NCBI RefSeq assembly: GCF_033100135.1
Contig: NZ_CP136920.1
Location: 5,079,001-5,143,000 of the forward strand
Origin: Rubellicoccus peritrichatus
Lineage (GTDB): Bacteria > Verrucomicrobiota > Verrucomicrobiia > Opitutales > Cerasicoccaceae
DNA length: 64,000 nucleotides
Direction: 5' to 3'
The notes under the pieces: model-generated
Databases searched by the model: none
What the model saw: only the letters and a program-made list of their open reading frames with translations
Told to the model about the DNA's origin: nothing
Program-made: the position numbers and the translations under genes
Shown here: piece by piece, positions 1-16,023 of the stretch
Layout of the letters: the number at the start of each line of letters is the position of its first letter
How positions within the stretch are numbered: the stretch's first letter is position 1

Positions 1-213
1 ATGCCCGAGATGGATGGTTTTCAGGCAACTCAACAAATTCTCGAGCGTAACCCCGAAGCCAATATCGTTATTCTGTCTCAATCCGACCATGATTCCATCC
101 ATGAGCAGGCAACCATGATTGGCGCTGCTCAAAGCCTTTGTAAGTTTAATATCAATAAGTTGAGGCCCATTTTGAAATCAATCCTCAGCGAACAAAAGGC
201 GATGGCCTGCTAA
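1..213 (+). CDS. Response regulator receiver domain, C-terminal part (truncated by window edge)
   Basis: Only the last 70 residues are in the window. The first residues, MPEMDGFQATQQIL, are the stretch that directly follows the phospho-acceptor aspartate in CheY-like receivers, so the acceptor and the N-terminal half lie upstream of base 1. The conserved beta-4 segment is visible as NIVILSQSDHD. No DNA-binding domain follows the receiver before the TAA at 211-213, so this is either a single-domain receiver or a protein whose output domain is N-terminal. It lies 173 bases upstream of a NarX-type kinase on the same strand and is a plausible partner of it. Methionine 1 is an internal residue, not the start. 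Confidence 0.75.
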   Translation: MPEMDGFQATQQILERNPEANIVILSQSDHDSIHEQATMIGAAQSLCKFNINKLRPILKSILSEQKAMAC

Positions 214-291
214 AATCAAACAAAGCCTAATGGATAAAATCCTTTGGCTATAAAATGAATTTCTACGAAAGTAGTAGTGGTAGTGAGTATG

Positions 292-324
292 AGGGCGAGG
301 CTTGTAGTAGGCCTCGCCCTTTCT
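292..324 (+). terminator. Hairpin after the receiver gene
   Basis: A perfect 10-bp stem (AGGGCGAGGC at 292-301 pairing with GCCTCGCCCT at 311-320) encloses a 9-base loop and is followed by TTCT. It lies between the receiver gene and the kinase, so it would separate their transcripts or attenuate read-through. The T-tract is short, which weakens the case for strong intrinsic termination. Confidence 0.55.
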
Positions 325-386
325 ACGCCCCCTTTGCAATTAACTTGAAGTGAGGGTTAGCCGCTTTTCCCCTTACCAACCCCATC

Positions 387-1118
387 ATGGATGCAACCTG
401 GACAGTTACCTTCATCTCTATTGCGGGTATTGTCGTAATCGGACTGCTTATTGTCTCAAAGCGCATGAAAGCACTTGAGAAGAAGGAAAATGATCAGCAT
501 CAATTTTCCCAACAGCTTTTAATCGCACAGGAAGATGAGCGCAAAAGAATTGCCAGCGAACTCCATGACAGTCTTGGCCAGGAACTTCTCGCTGTGAAAA
601 GTCGCCTCGAAGTCATTAGTACTAAATACAGTATCAAAAAGTCAGACCTCGATGAGCTATCGAATCAAATGACGTCAGCCATCGAGAGAACCCGTAATCT
701 CTCGCATGATTTGAGACCACCTCACCTGGAACGTTTCGGACTCCCATCATCTCTCACGACACTTGCAGAGGAAATCTCAGAAAGGAGCGGGATTCCCATA
801 TTAACGAAAGTTCAGCAGCATGGCTTGAGTCTGCCTCCTGAGGCAGAGATTACTCTATTTCGTATCGCTCAAGAAGCCTTGATCAACATGGTTGAACACT
901 CTGACGCTGGCGAAGCCTCCCTTTATCTCGAGAAAACAGGAAGCTACGTCAAACTCAGTATCAGCGATGACGGTCGCGGTTTCCATTCAAATGGCGTGAG
1001 CAAAGGAATTCACTCCATGCAAGAACGCGCCCAGATCATAGGAGCAACTTTTGAATGTAACTCTCAATTAGGCCAAGGTACTCAAATCACAGTGGAAGTA
1101 GAAGCGAAGCTGGACTGA
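387..1118 (+). CDS. NarX/DegS-type sensor histidine kinase (HisKA_3 + HATPase_c)
   Basis: The 243-residue protein has one N-terminal membrane helix (about residues 7-24) and a short coiled coil. The HisKA_3 dimerisation segment has its H-box in ERKRIASELHDSLGQE, with the probable phosphorylated residue at His60. The ATP-binding domain (about 150-243) shows the N-box with Asn167 and His171, the G1 motif in ISDDGRGF, and a C-terminal GTQITV strand. There is no obvious extracellular sensing loop, so the signal is probably sensed in the membrane, in the cytoplasm or through a partner. It would phosphorylate a receiver protein, possibly the one truncated at the left edge of the window. Confidence 0.85.
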   Translation: MDATWTVTFISIAGIVVIGLLIVSKRMKALEKKENDQHQFSQQLLIAQEDERKRIASELHDSLGQELLAVKSRLEVISTKYSIKKSDLDELSNQMTSAIERTRNLSHDLRPPHLERFGLPSSLTTLAEEISERSGIPILTKVQQHGLSLPPEAEITLFRIAQEALINMVEHSDAGEASLYLEKTGSYVKLSISDDGRGFHSNGVSKGIHSMQERAQIIGATFECNSQLGQGTQITVEVEAKLD

Positions 1119-1130
1119 AGCACCCTGAGC

Positions 1131-1715
1131 CTACTTCACCTTCTTCGATGCACGCTTGGTCGACTTCTTCTTCCTGGTTGCTTTCTTCGATCCCTTTTTT
1201 GCCGCCTTACTTTTCTTCTTTGCTGCCTTCTTAGCAGCTTGTTTCTTTAAGATCGAAAGCAGTTTCTTACGGCGACTTTTGGCCACAATATAGCCTACGC
1301 AATTCTCCGAACCACAAAGACAAGGATGATCAATGAAATGCTCTAAAGCGTAACCATAATCAAAGAAGAGTTCATCTCCTTTTTTGATATCTCGTGATGC
1401 GTAAATCCAAATATTATCGTCCTCATTAATCGCCTCACAATTCTCATCACAAGAATGATTAATGTATTTGGCCGGGTTATTTGGAATATTCCCATCAAGG
1501 TCATACTTTTCATTAAGGTCGAATATGTAGACCAGACCTTCTCCTGTTTTTCGGGCTGATGCTTCCCACTCAGTACAGCGTTTCAGAGACTCTTTCTTCT
1601 TAATTTTCTCACCGACGTATTCGATGATTGCAGCCCCGGATTCAATGTCGGTTGCAGCATAAAGCCCATTCCCATGAATCTTCGACTTCCTTAGTTTCCA
1701 AAGTTTTTTTGCCAT
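1131..1715 (-). CDS. SET-domain lysine methyltransferase-like protein with histone-H1-like tail
   Basis: The protein has 194 residues. Residues 1-145 form a SET domain: an N-terminal GNGLYA motif, the pseudoknot motif NHSCDENC (Asn86, His87, Cys89) that binds S-adenosylmethionine, the ELFFDYGY motif with the catalytic tyrosine region, and a post-SET cysteine group (Cys132, Cys134, Cys139) which with Cys93 could bind zinc. Residues 150-194 are almost entirely Lys, Ala, Arg and Ser in AKKAAKKK-type repeats, as in histone H1 and bacterial H1-like proteins. Such a tail should bind DNA. Bacterial SET proteins of this small size occur in Chlamydiae and other bacteria; the substrate here is unknown. 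It lies between the kinase gene and rpoC, converging on the kinase gene. Confidence 0.85.
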   Translation of the reverse strand: MAKKLWKLRKSKIHGNGLYAATDIESGAAIIEYVGEKIKKKESLKRCTEWEASARKTGEGLVYIFDLNEKYDLDGNIPNNPAKYINHSCDENCEAINEDDNIWIYASRDIKKGDELFFDYGYALEHFIDHPCLCGSENCVGYIVAKSRRKKLLSILKKQAAKKAAKKKSKAAKKGSKKATRKKKSTKRASKKVK

Positions 1716-1765
1716 ACTTAGATCAACGTTATAAGGGAGTTCATCATTCTTCTTTCATCCAGCAA

Positions 1766-1798
1766 TAAAAAAGACCGGCCCATTGCTGAACCGGTCTT
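1766..1798 (-). terminator. Intrinsic terminator of the rpoBC operon
   Basis: An 8-bp stem (AAGACCGG at 1771-1778 with CCGGTCTT at 1791-1798) and a 12-base loop. Read on the minus strand it is followed at once by a T-rich run (TTTTATT). It lies just downstream of the rpoC stop codon and upstream of the SET gene, so it should end the long ribosomal/RNA polymerase transcript. Confidence 0.75.
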
Positions 1799-1829
1799 GA
1801 AATTGTTTGCGAAGTAAGAAAACGAAAAC

Positions 1830-6011
<4,182 letters not shown>

Positions 6012-6034
6012 GGTTGTTGCTTTCCCTGTTAAAT

Positions 6035-9844
<3,810 letters not shown>

Positions 9845-9902
9845 AGGTGATGCTCGGTTGATTGTTGGTTACGCCGACTTGCTTACTGCTCCTGCAGAAT
9901 CA

Positions 9903-9938
9903 CGGAAAACGCTGGCTGTTTATGGGCAGCGCTTTCCG
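9903..9938 (-). promoter_or_regulatory. RNA hairpin in rplL-rpoB intergenic region
   Basis: An 11-position stem with one mismatch (CGGAAAACGCT at 9903-9913 against AGCGCTTTCCG at 9928-9938) with a 14-base loop, about 60 bases upstream of the rpoB start. In other bacteria the rplL-rpoB gap often holds a partial attenuator or an RNase III processing site. This hairpin has no T-run after it on the minus strand, which fits processing better than termination. The role is inferred from position. Confidence 0.45.
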
Positions 9939-10006
9939 GGACTCTCCTACTGACAATTGCTGACTGGCTATCGGTTAATTGGTTCGGATTTGGTGTTGGT
10001 ATATGA

Positions 10007-10055
10007 AAACGCGGAGACCGGGCCCACCATTTGGCAGACCCGGCACTTCACGTTT
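10007..10055 (-). promoter_or_regulatory. Nested hairpin downstream of rplL
   Basis: A nested inverted repeat: an outer stem of AAACG (10007-10011) with CGTTT (10051-10055) and an inner GC-rich stem of CCGGG (10018-10022) with CCCGG (10039-10043). On the minus strand the structure ends in GCGTTTTC, a weak U-tract. It lies about 57 bases after the rplL stop codon and is a candidate partial attenuator that lowers rpoB transcription relative to the ribosomal genes. Confidence 0.4.
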
Positions 10056-10111
10056 AAAAAAGGTTAATTGATGCAATTTCCTTGCTATGTAATAATTGGT
10101 TTCGGGGAAAG

Positions 10112-10495
10112 TTACTTGACTTCGACTTCGGCACCAGTCGCCTTGAGCTTTTCTTCCAGCTCCTTGGCTTCGTCCTTGGAGACGGCTTCCTTGATAGGCT
10201 TTGGTGCGCCTTCAACAAGATCCTTGGCTTCCTTGAGACCCAAGCCAGTGATGGCGCGGACTTCTTTAATGACAGCAATCTTGTTGCCGCCAGGAGCTTT
10301 AAGGATGACGTCGAATTCGTCTTTTTCTTCTACAGCTTCAGCAGCTCCGCCAGCAGCTGGACCAGCGGCAACAGCCACAGGAGCAGCGGCAGAAACGCCC
10401 CACTTTTCTTCCAGGTCCTTAACGAGACCTGCTACTTCTAATACTGACTGGCCTGAAAGCCACTCGATTACTTGATCTTTGGTGATATCGCTCAT
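10112..10495 (-). CDS. rplL: Large ribosomal subunit protein bL12 (L7/L12)
   Basis: The 127-residue protein has the N-terminal dimerisation helices, an Ala/Gly/Pro-rich hinge (about residues 37-54) and the C-terminal domain ending in the conserved [14 protein letters not shown], with the factor-binding helix [18 protein letters not shown]. It is the flexible stalk protein that recruits translation GTPases to the ribosome. It lies downstream of rplJ, its partner in the stalk, with a 142-base gap that contains a small GAGATG/CATCTC hairpin near 10538-10552. Confidence 0.98.
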   Translation of the reverse strand: MSDITKDQVIEWLSGQSVLEVAGLVKDLEEKWGVSAAAPVAVAAGPAAGGAAEAVEEKDEFDVILKAPGGNKIAVIKEVRAITGLGLKEAKDLVEGAPKPIKEAVSKDEAKELEEKLKATGAEVEVK

Positions 10496-10637
10496 GATGT
10501 TTCCTTGAATGACAGGCTACCGGGAATCGGTGTTTAAGAGATGTTTCATCTCCCTGCGCGGTTCTTTGGATACAATTTTTATTTATCCGTATGTATTGTT
10601 TATGAATCCCAGAATAAAAGTCTTACTCTGGAAAAGT

Positions 10638-11159
10638 TTACGCCTCGCCCCCGTCTGCACGGACCTTGGCTTGAAGCACGTTGAGGAAGTCTTGTGGACC
10701 AGCAACAAGCACGCGAACCGTGGAGGTTGCAGGCTGGCTGAGAAGACTGAGAAGTTGCGCACGAAGTGAGTCCAGGCTTGGTAGTTTGGACAAGGCTTCG
10801 ACTTCATCCTTGGTCAGGCTCTTGTCGCCAAGAACACCCGTCTTCACCTCGACCTTTTCAGTGTCCTTGAAGAACTTGAAAAGAACCTTGGCTACTTCTG
10901 AAGGATTAGGCCCGCCAACGACGATTGCGGTTTGGCCACCCAATACGCTGGCATCCAATTGCATTTCGCGCTTATCCGAAGCGACTTTGAGGATGCTGTT
11001 TTTGACAACGTGGAACTCAGCGTCGTGCTTGGCCAGCAAACCACGAAGATCTGCCGTATCCGTCACGGTGAGGCGGTTGAAATCAGTCAAAAAGACGTAT
11101 TCAGACTTGTCGAGGTGACTATTGACCTCATCGACTAGGAATTGTTTTTCCGGTCTCAT
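10638..11159 (-). CDS. rplJ: Large ribosomal subunit protein uL10
   Basis: The 173-residue protein is the base of the L7/L12 stalk. It shows the N-terminal RNA-binding domain (MRPEKQFLVDEV, then LTDFNRLTVTDTADLRGLL) and the C-terminal helical part that binds L12 dimers. An AAGGAG ribosome-binding site lies ahead of the ATG at 11159. The gap to rplA is only 15 bases, so the long L10 leader known from E. coli is absent and any autoregulation must act elsewhere. Confidence 0.97.
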   Translation of the reverse strand: MRPEKQFLVDEVNSHLDKSEYVFLTDFNRLTVTDTADLRGLLAKHDAEFHVVKNSILKVASDKREMQLDASVLGGQTAIVVGGPNPSEVAKVLFKFFKDTEKVEVKTGVLGDKSLTKDEVEALSKLPSLDSLRAQLLSLLSQPATSTVRVLVAGPQDFLNVLQAKVRADGGEA

Positions 11160-11174
11160 TGTAAATTACTCTCC

Positions 11175-11870
11175 TTAGTTGGACTCGAGTTGCTTGATAT
11201 CGAGGCGAAGACCCGGCGTCATGGTGCCGCTGATGGTCAGACTCTTAATGAATGCCCCACCCTTGAAGGCTTCAGGCTTTGACTTTACAAGCGCTCCAAT
11301 AGCGGAACGGGCATTCTCTTCCAGCTGTTCGTTGGAGAAAGAACGTTTGCCGACGACGACGGCAAGATTTGCGGTCTTGTCCATCTTATACTCAACACGT
11401 CCGGCCTTAACTTCCTTAATGGCCGCAGCAATGTCATCAGTGACTGTGCCGGTCTTGGGATTAGGCATCAAACCACGTGGTCCGAGGACACGGGCGACTT
11501 TACGGACTTCCTTCATTGCTGAAGGCGTGGCAACAGCGACGTCGAATTCGAGCCAGCCATCCTGCACCTTGGCAATGAGGTCAGCGAGACCGACATGGTC
11601 TGCGCCTGCTGCTTTTGCCTCATCCGCATTCTCAGTGAAAACTGCGACAACCACTTCCTTACCACTACCGTTGGGCAATGAAACGGTGCCACGAACCATC
11701 TGCGAAGACTGCTTCGGATCAACACCAAGGCGAGCTGACAACTCGACGGTTTCGTCGAACTTGGCTTTGGGAAATTTGGCCAGGTGCTGAACTGCGTCCT
11801 GAAGTGAATAAATTGCTTCTGCTTTGACCTGCTCAAGGGCGGTGCGCATGCGTTTGCTAGTTTTTGACAT
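11175..11870 (-). CDS. rplA: Large ribosomal subunit protein uL1
   Basis: The 231-residue protein has typical L1 sequence: ETVELSARLGVDPKQSSQMV near residue 40, the GPRGLMPNPKTGTV signature (about residues 130-143) and a C-terminal SLTISGTMTPGLRLD. It forms the L1 stalk at the tRNA exit site. The start has a good AAAGGAG ribosome-binding site. It lies 20 bases downstream of rplK, the usual L11-L1 pair. Confidence 0.98.
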   Translation of the reverse strand: MSKTSKRMRTALEQVKAEAIYSLQDAVQHLAKFPKAKFDETVELSARLGVDPKQSSQMVRGTVSLPNGSGKEVVVAVFTENADEAKAAGADHVGLADLIAKVQDGWLEFDVAVATPSAMKEVRKVARVLGPRGLMPNPKTGTVTDDIAAAIKEVKAGRVEYKMDKTANLAVVVGKRSFSNEQLEENARSAIGALVKSKPEAFKGGAFIKSLTISGTMTPGLRLDIKQLESN

Positions 11871-11890
11871 AATGCGTGCTCCTTTCTTGA

Positions 11891-12316
11891 TTAATCGACT
11901 ACTTCGATGCCCATTGAACGTGCAGTTCCCTCAATCATGCGGGCTGCCTGCTCTGGGTCCGAGGCGTTCAGGTCGTTCTTTTTGATTTCTACGATTTCCA
12001 GAACCTGCTTCTTGGTCACTTTACCAACCTTGTCGCGATTTGGAACTCCGGAACCCTTAGCCAATCCAGCTGCTTTTTTAAGCAAAACCGGAGCGGGCGG
12101 GCTCTTCAAAATAAAGGTAAAAGACCGGTCGGCGTATACCGAAATAACCACAGGCAGAATCATACCTGCCTGGTCTTTGGTCTTTGCGTTAAACTCTTTA
12201 CAGAATGCCATAATGTTGACGCCCTGCGCACCGAGCGCGGGTCCAACAGGCGGGGCGGGATTCGCCGAGCCGGCAGGCAACTGTAACCTGATTTGTCCTA
12301 CTACTTTTTTTGCCAT
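11891..12316 (-). CDS. rplK: Large ribosomal subunit protein uL11
   Basis: The 141-residue protein has the proline-rich N-terminal motif [20 protein letters not shown] and the C-terminal 23S rRNA-binding domain ([20 protein letters not shown]). It belongs to the GTPase-associated centre of the large subunit. It starts 34 bases after nusG ends, in the conserved secE-nusG-rplK order. Confidence 0.98.
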   Translation of the reverse strand: MAKKVVGQIRLQLPAGSANPAPPVGPALGAQGVNIMAFCKEFNAKTKDQAGMILPVVISVYADRSFTFILKSPPAPVLLKKAAGLAKGSGVPNRDKVGKVTKKQVLEIVEIKKNDLNASDPEQAARMIEGTARSMGIEVVD

Positions 12317-12350
12317 TGTTATAATGCGGTATTAACGAACCCTGCAATAA

Positions 12351-12932
12351 TCAGGACTCTTCCGCTCTTTCTACTTGCCAGTATTCCAGCTCAACCGGAG
12401 TAAACCGGCCAAAGATGGAAACAGAAACTTTGAGTTTGCCGCGCTCTGGATCGATCTCGTCGATCCGGCCGGTAAGATTGAGAAATGGTCCGTCGTTGAT
12501 TTTGACTTCTTCGCCAACCTCGTATTCGACCTTGGGTTTCTCAATACCTTCAGCGGCACTGACCTGGTCCTTAATGCGAGTCATTTCCTCTGGCTTCAGA
12601 GGTGTTGGACGGTCTCCACCGATAAAGCCGATGATTCCCTGAACGCCGCGAACGAAATACCAAGGCTTTTGGTGAACCTTATCGTTTTCATCATAGAGGC
12701 GCATCTGGATGAACACATAACCTGGATAGAGCTTGCGTTCTTTGGTGTATTTTTTGCCGTTCTTGACCTCGGTAACGGTCTCTGTCGGCATCAACACTTC
12801 TTCTACGTACTCGCCCATCTCCTCGATATCGATAAATTTATCGAGGTAGCGTTTAACTTTCGCCTCCTGATTGGAAAGCGTTTGAACGGCATACCACTGG
12901 AGTTCGGTAAGGGCTGTCGGGCTATTGGACAT
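12351..12932 (-). CDS. nusG: Transcription termination/antitermination factor NusG
   Basis: The 193-residue protein has the NGN domain (LQWYAVQTLSNQEAKVKRYL, about residues 9-28; PGYVFIQM) and a C-terminal KOW domain (VGEEVKINDGPFLNLTGRI). NusG binds RNA polymerase and links it to Rho or ribosomal protein S10. It is immediately downstream of secE, as in most bacteria. Confidence 0.98.
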   Translation of the reverse strand: MSNSPTALTELQWYAVQTLSNQEAKVKRYLDKFIDIEEMGEYVEEVLMPTETVTEVKNGKKYTKERKLYPGYVFIQMRLYDENDKVHQKPWYFVRGVQGIIGFIGGDRPTPLKPEEMTRIKDQVSAAEGIEKPKVEYEVGEEVKINDGPFLNLTGRIDEIDPERGKLKVSVSIFGRFTPVELEYWQVERAEES

Positions 12933-12977
12933 CTAGCGTGGTGAAGGTTATTCCTGGTAAAGAGATGAGATGGTGAA

Positions 12978-13196
12978 TCAGAGGGCTGTATCCGGGCGAA
13001 CCAACGAGGTGAAAAGGTCAACCACATTGAAAAGCGCAAAGTCTGATACGGTAATAAAAACTCCGAGAGCAATGATGGCCACGATAGTGACAATGGTCAT
13101 GTCGCGGAGTTCCTTACGATTAGGCCAGGAAGATTTTTTCAGCTCCTGAACAGTTTCGCCGTAAAAAATGCCAACTTTGCGGAATGGATTAGCCAT
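12978..13196 (-). CDS. secE: Preprotein translocase subunit SecE
   Basis: The 72-residue protein is the short single-helix form of SecE. It has the conserved amphipathic segment VQELKKSSWPNRKELRDMT followed by one membrane helix (about residues 33-55). SecE clamps SecY in the Sec translocon. It lies between tRNA-Trp and nusG, the conserved position. Confidence 0.96.
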   Translation of the reverse strand: MANPFRKVGIFYGETVQELKKSSWPNRKELRDMTIVTIVAIIALGVFITVSDFALFNVVDLFTSLVRPDTAL

Positions 13197-13294
13197 CAGA
13201 AATTTGTAAATTAAAAGTGAAAAACGCCAGACACTGAAGACAGCGAATGGCAGGAAAGTGGATTATGTAAGTAACTAAGCTAAAAGGATTTAAG

Positions 13295-13370
13295 TGGCAG
13301 GACGGGAGGGATTTGAACCCCCAACTTGCGGTTTTGGAGACCGCTGCTCTACCAATTGAACTACCGTCCT
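13295..13370 (-). tRNA. tRNA-Trp (CCA anticodon)
   Basis: A complete 76-base cloverleaf on the minus strand, running from 13370 to 13295, with the 3' CCA encoded. The acceptor stem is AGGACGG pairing with CCGTCCT, the D-loop is present, the anticodon stem GCGGT/ACCGC encloses the loop CTCCAAA (anticodon CCA), and the T-loop reads GTTCGAATCC. It sits between tuf and secE, a position shared with many bacteria. Confidence 0.97.
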
Positions 13371-13432
13371 ACAATAAAAAGAACCTGAGAAGCTAGCAGA
13401 GAATATAGATAATGCGATCACTAAATGGCGAT

Positions 13433-13460
13433 GCCGGGAGCCCGAAAATCGGGTCCCGGC
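13433..13460 (-). promoter_or_regulatory. Strong hairpin downstream of tuf
   Basis: A GC-rich stem (GCCGGGA at 13433-13439 plus CCCG at 13441-13444, pairing with CGGGTCCCGGC at 13450-13460, one bulged G) with an AAAAT loop, 26 bases past the tuf stop. No T-run follows on the minus strand, so it may stabilise the tuf mRNA end or mark the processing point before tRNA-Trp instead of terminating transcription. Confidence 0.5.
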
Positions 13461-13486
13461 CACTGCCAAAAAAGAGATTGCGAGTC

Positions 13487-14677
<1,191 letters not shown>

Positions 14678-14720
14678 GGATGGTTATTTGGTGAAGGATT
14701 TGATATGTTTGTCTATAAAA

Positions 14721-14796
<76 letters not shown>

Positions 14797-14845
14797 AAAG
14801 ATTAAAGCGACGGAGAACCGTCCTGTGAAAAAACGAAAGCGCAGG

Positions 14846-14874
14846 AATCTGCATCCATGAGTTTACCCCGTCAA
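14846..14874 (-). promoter_or_regulatory. Candidate sigma-70-type promoter of the tRNA-Thr/tuf operon
   Basis: On the minus strand TTGACG (14874-14869) lies 17 bases from CAGATT (14851-14846), about 50 bases upstream of the mature 5' end of tRNA-Thr. The -35 box matches consensus at five of six positions; the -10 is weak (three of six). The spacing and place are right for a stable-RNA promoter, but the call rests on inspection alone. Confidence 0.5.
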
Positions 14875-15063
14875 TACCTTTTTTAGGCAAAAATCTCTTT
14901 TTTTCACTCAATGCTATAACTCTCTATTTAATCCTCATCCCAATCTCCATCTTTATAATCATCTTTTCCTTTCCTAAAGAGGCTGAAATGGACTTGGTTC
15001 GCAAAATTTCAGATGAACCTGCGAATTATAAAAACAGGAAGCAACAAGAGTAGTATCGGCAAC

Positions 15064-15951
15064 CTACTCCAGCAACTTTCGGCGATAATCACGGGCAGAC
15101 TGCCCCGTTTCGCGACGCATAAAGCGACTGAATGCCTGAACGGACTGAAAACCGCTCAATTCAGAGATTTGCCCAAGCGTGAGATCCGTATCGCGCATCA
15201 AGGAAATGGTTCGGTGCAGTTGATAGTTGGCCTTGTAAGCACGAATTGTCACCCCGGTCGCCTGTTGAAAGCGATTCCGCAAGTGGCGCTCAGATACTCC
15301 AGCCTCCGATGCAACCTCTGCGACAGAGCGCCCGTCAATCGCGGACTCCTGCAATGAAGCCCTGACCCTGGCCAGCCATTGGTCCGCTGAGGAAATACTT
15401 TTCCCGGAAATTGACTTCACTGAGCTCGCTTTTGTTGTTTCGGCCAACAAGGTCAGGCCAAGATTGAGTAGCGCAAGAAGGTGCGCTTTTCGCTCTCCAA
15501 GCTCTGGAGACTGCCAAAGCTGCACAATTTCCCCAAAGACACTGAGACAATCCTTGCTCGGCCTTAGGCGCCGATGGCTGAGCTCTGACAGTCGCGATGC
15601 CCCTTCTTGAAGATCGAATGTAAAAAAGAGCCAGCGCAAATCCCGGGAAGCCAATTCCACGTAGTGGTGAAATTGATAAGGCTGAACCAGAAGCGCCTCC
15701 CCCGGGACAAGTGGAATCGATGCACCATCCAGATTGATCGAGCCACCTGTCTTTAGAACAAATAGAAGAACATTTCGGTGATGAGATCGATTATTGAAAT
15801 GCTGCTGCTGTAGATCCTCCTGTGTGCGACGCAGGAATACAATAAGGTTCCTGGCCTGAATGCACTCAGCTTCATCTACTCCTATTTGGAAGCTTTCCGG
15901 CTCAGACAAAGCCTCTGAAGCAGCAAGCAACGCATCCATACCATCTTTCAT
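15064..15951 (-). CDS. AraC-family transcriptional regulator of the amino-sugar module
   Basis: The 295-residue protein has an N-terminal cupin-like sensing domain (about residues 45-140, including SINLDGASIPLVPGEALLVQ) and a C-terminal AraC DNA-binding domain (about 195-295) with two helix-turn-helix motifs: SVAEVASEAGVSERHLRNRF, then TLGQISELSGFQSVQAFSRF. The sensing domain probably binds a sugar. It is transcribed divergently from the NagB/PIG-L gene with a 72-base gap, so it probably controls that operon and itself. The effector is unknown. Confidence 0.9.
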   Translation of the reverse strand: MKDGMDALLAASEALSEPESFQIGVDEAECIQARNLIVFLRRTQEDLQQQHFNNRSHHRNVLLFVLKTGGSINLDGASIPLVPGEALLVQPYQFHHYVELASRDLRWLFFTFDLQEGASRLSELSHRRLRPSKDCLSVFGEIVQLWQSPELGERKAHLLALLNLGLTLLAETTKASSVKSISGKSISSADQWLARVRASLQESAIDGRSVAEVASEAGVSERHLRNRFQQATGVTIRAYKANYQLHRTISLMRDTDLTLGQISELSGFQSVQAFSRFMRRETGQSARDYRRKLLE

Positions 15952-15982
15952 AGTTCCGAAATAGTTAACTTTTTGGCCCTTT

Positions 15983-16011
15983 TTGGCAATACTTTGATTT
16001 ATCGGTTATGA
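15983..16011 (+). promoter_or_regulatory. Candidate promoter of the NagB/PIG-L operon
   Basis: TTGGCA (15983-15988) and TTATGA (16006-16011) are 17 bases apart, ending 12 bases before the start codon at 16024. The short distance implies a very short leader. It lies in the gap shared with the divergent AraC gene, so regulator binding here would touch both promoters. Confidence 0.4.
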
Positions 16012-16023
16012 GACAATGAAAAC

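Noticed and set aside
1131-1260. Low-complexity DNA at the end of the SET gene read as a simple repeat
   Set aside because: The repetition is the coding of an AKKAAKKK-type tail in frame, so it is protein-level repetition and not a DNA repeat array.
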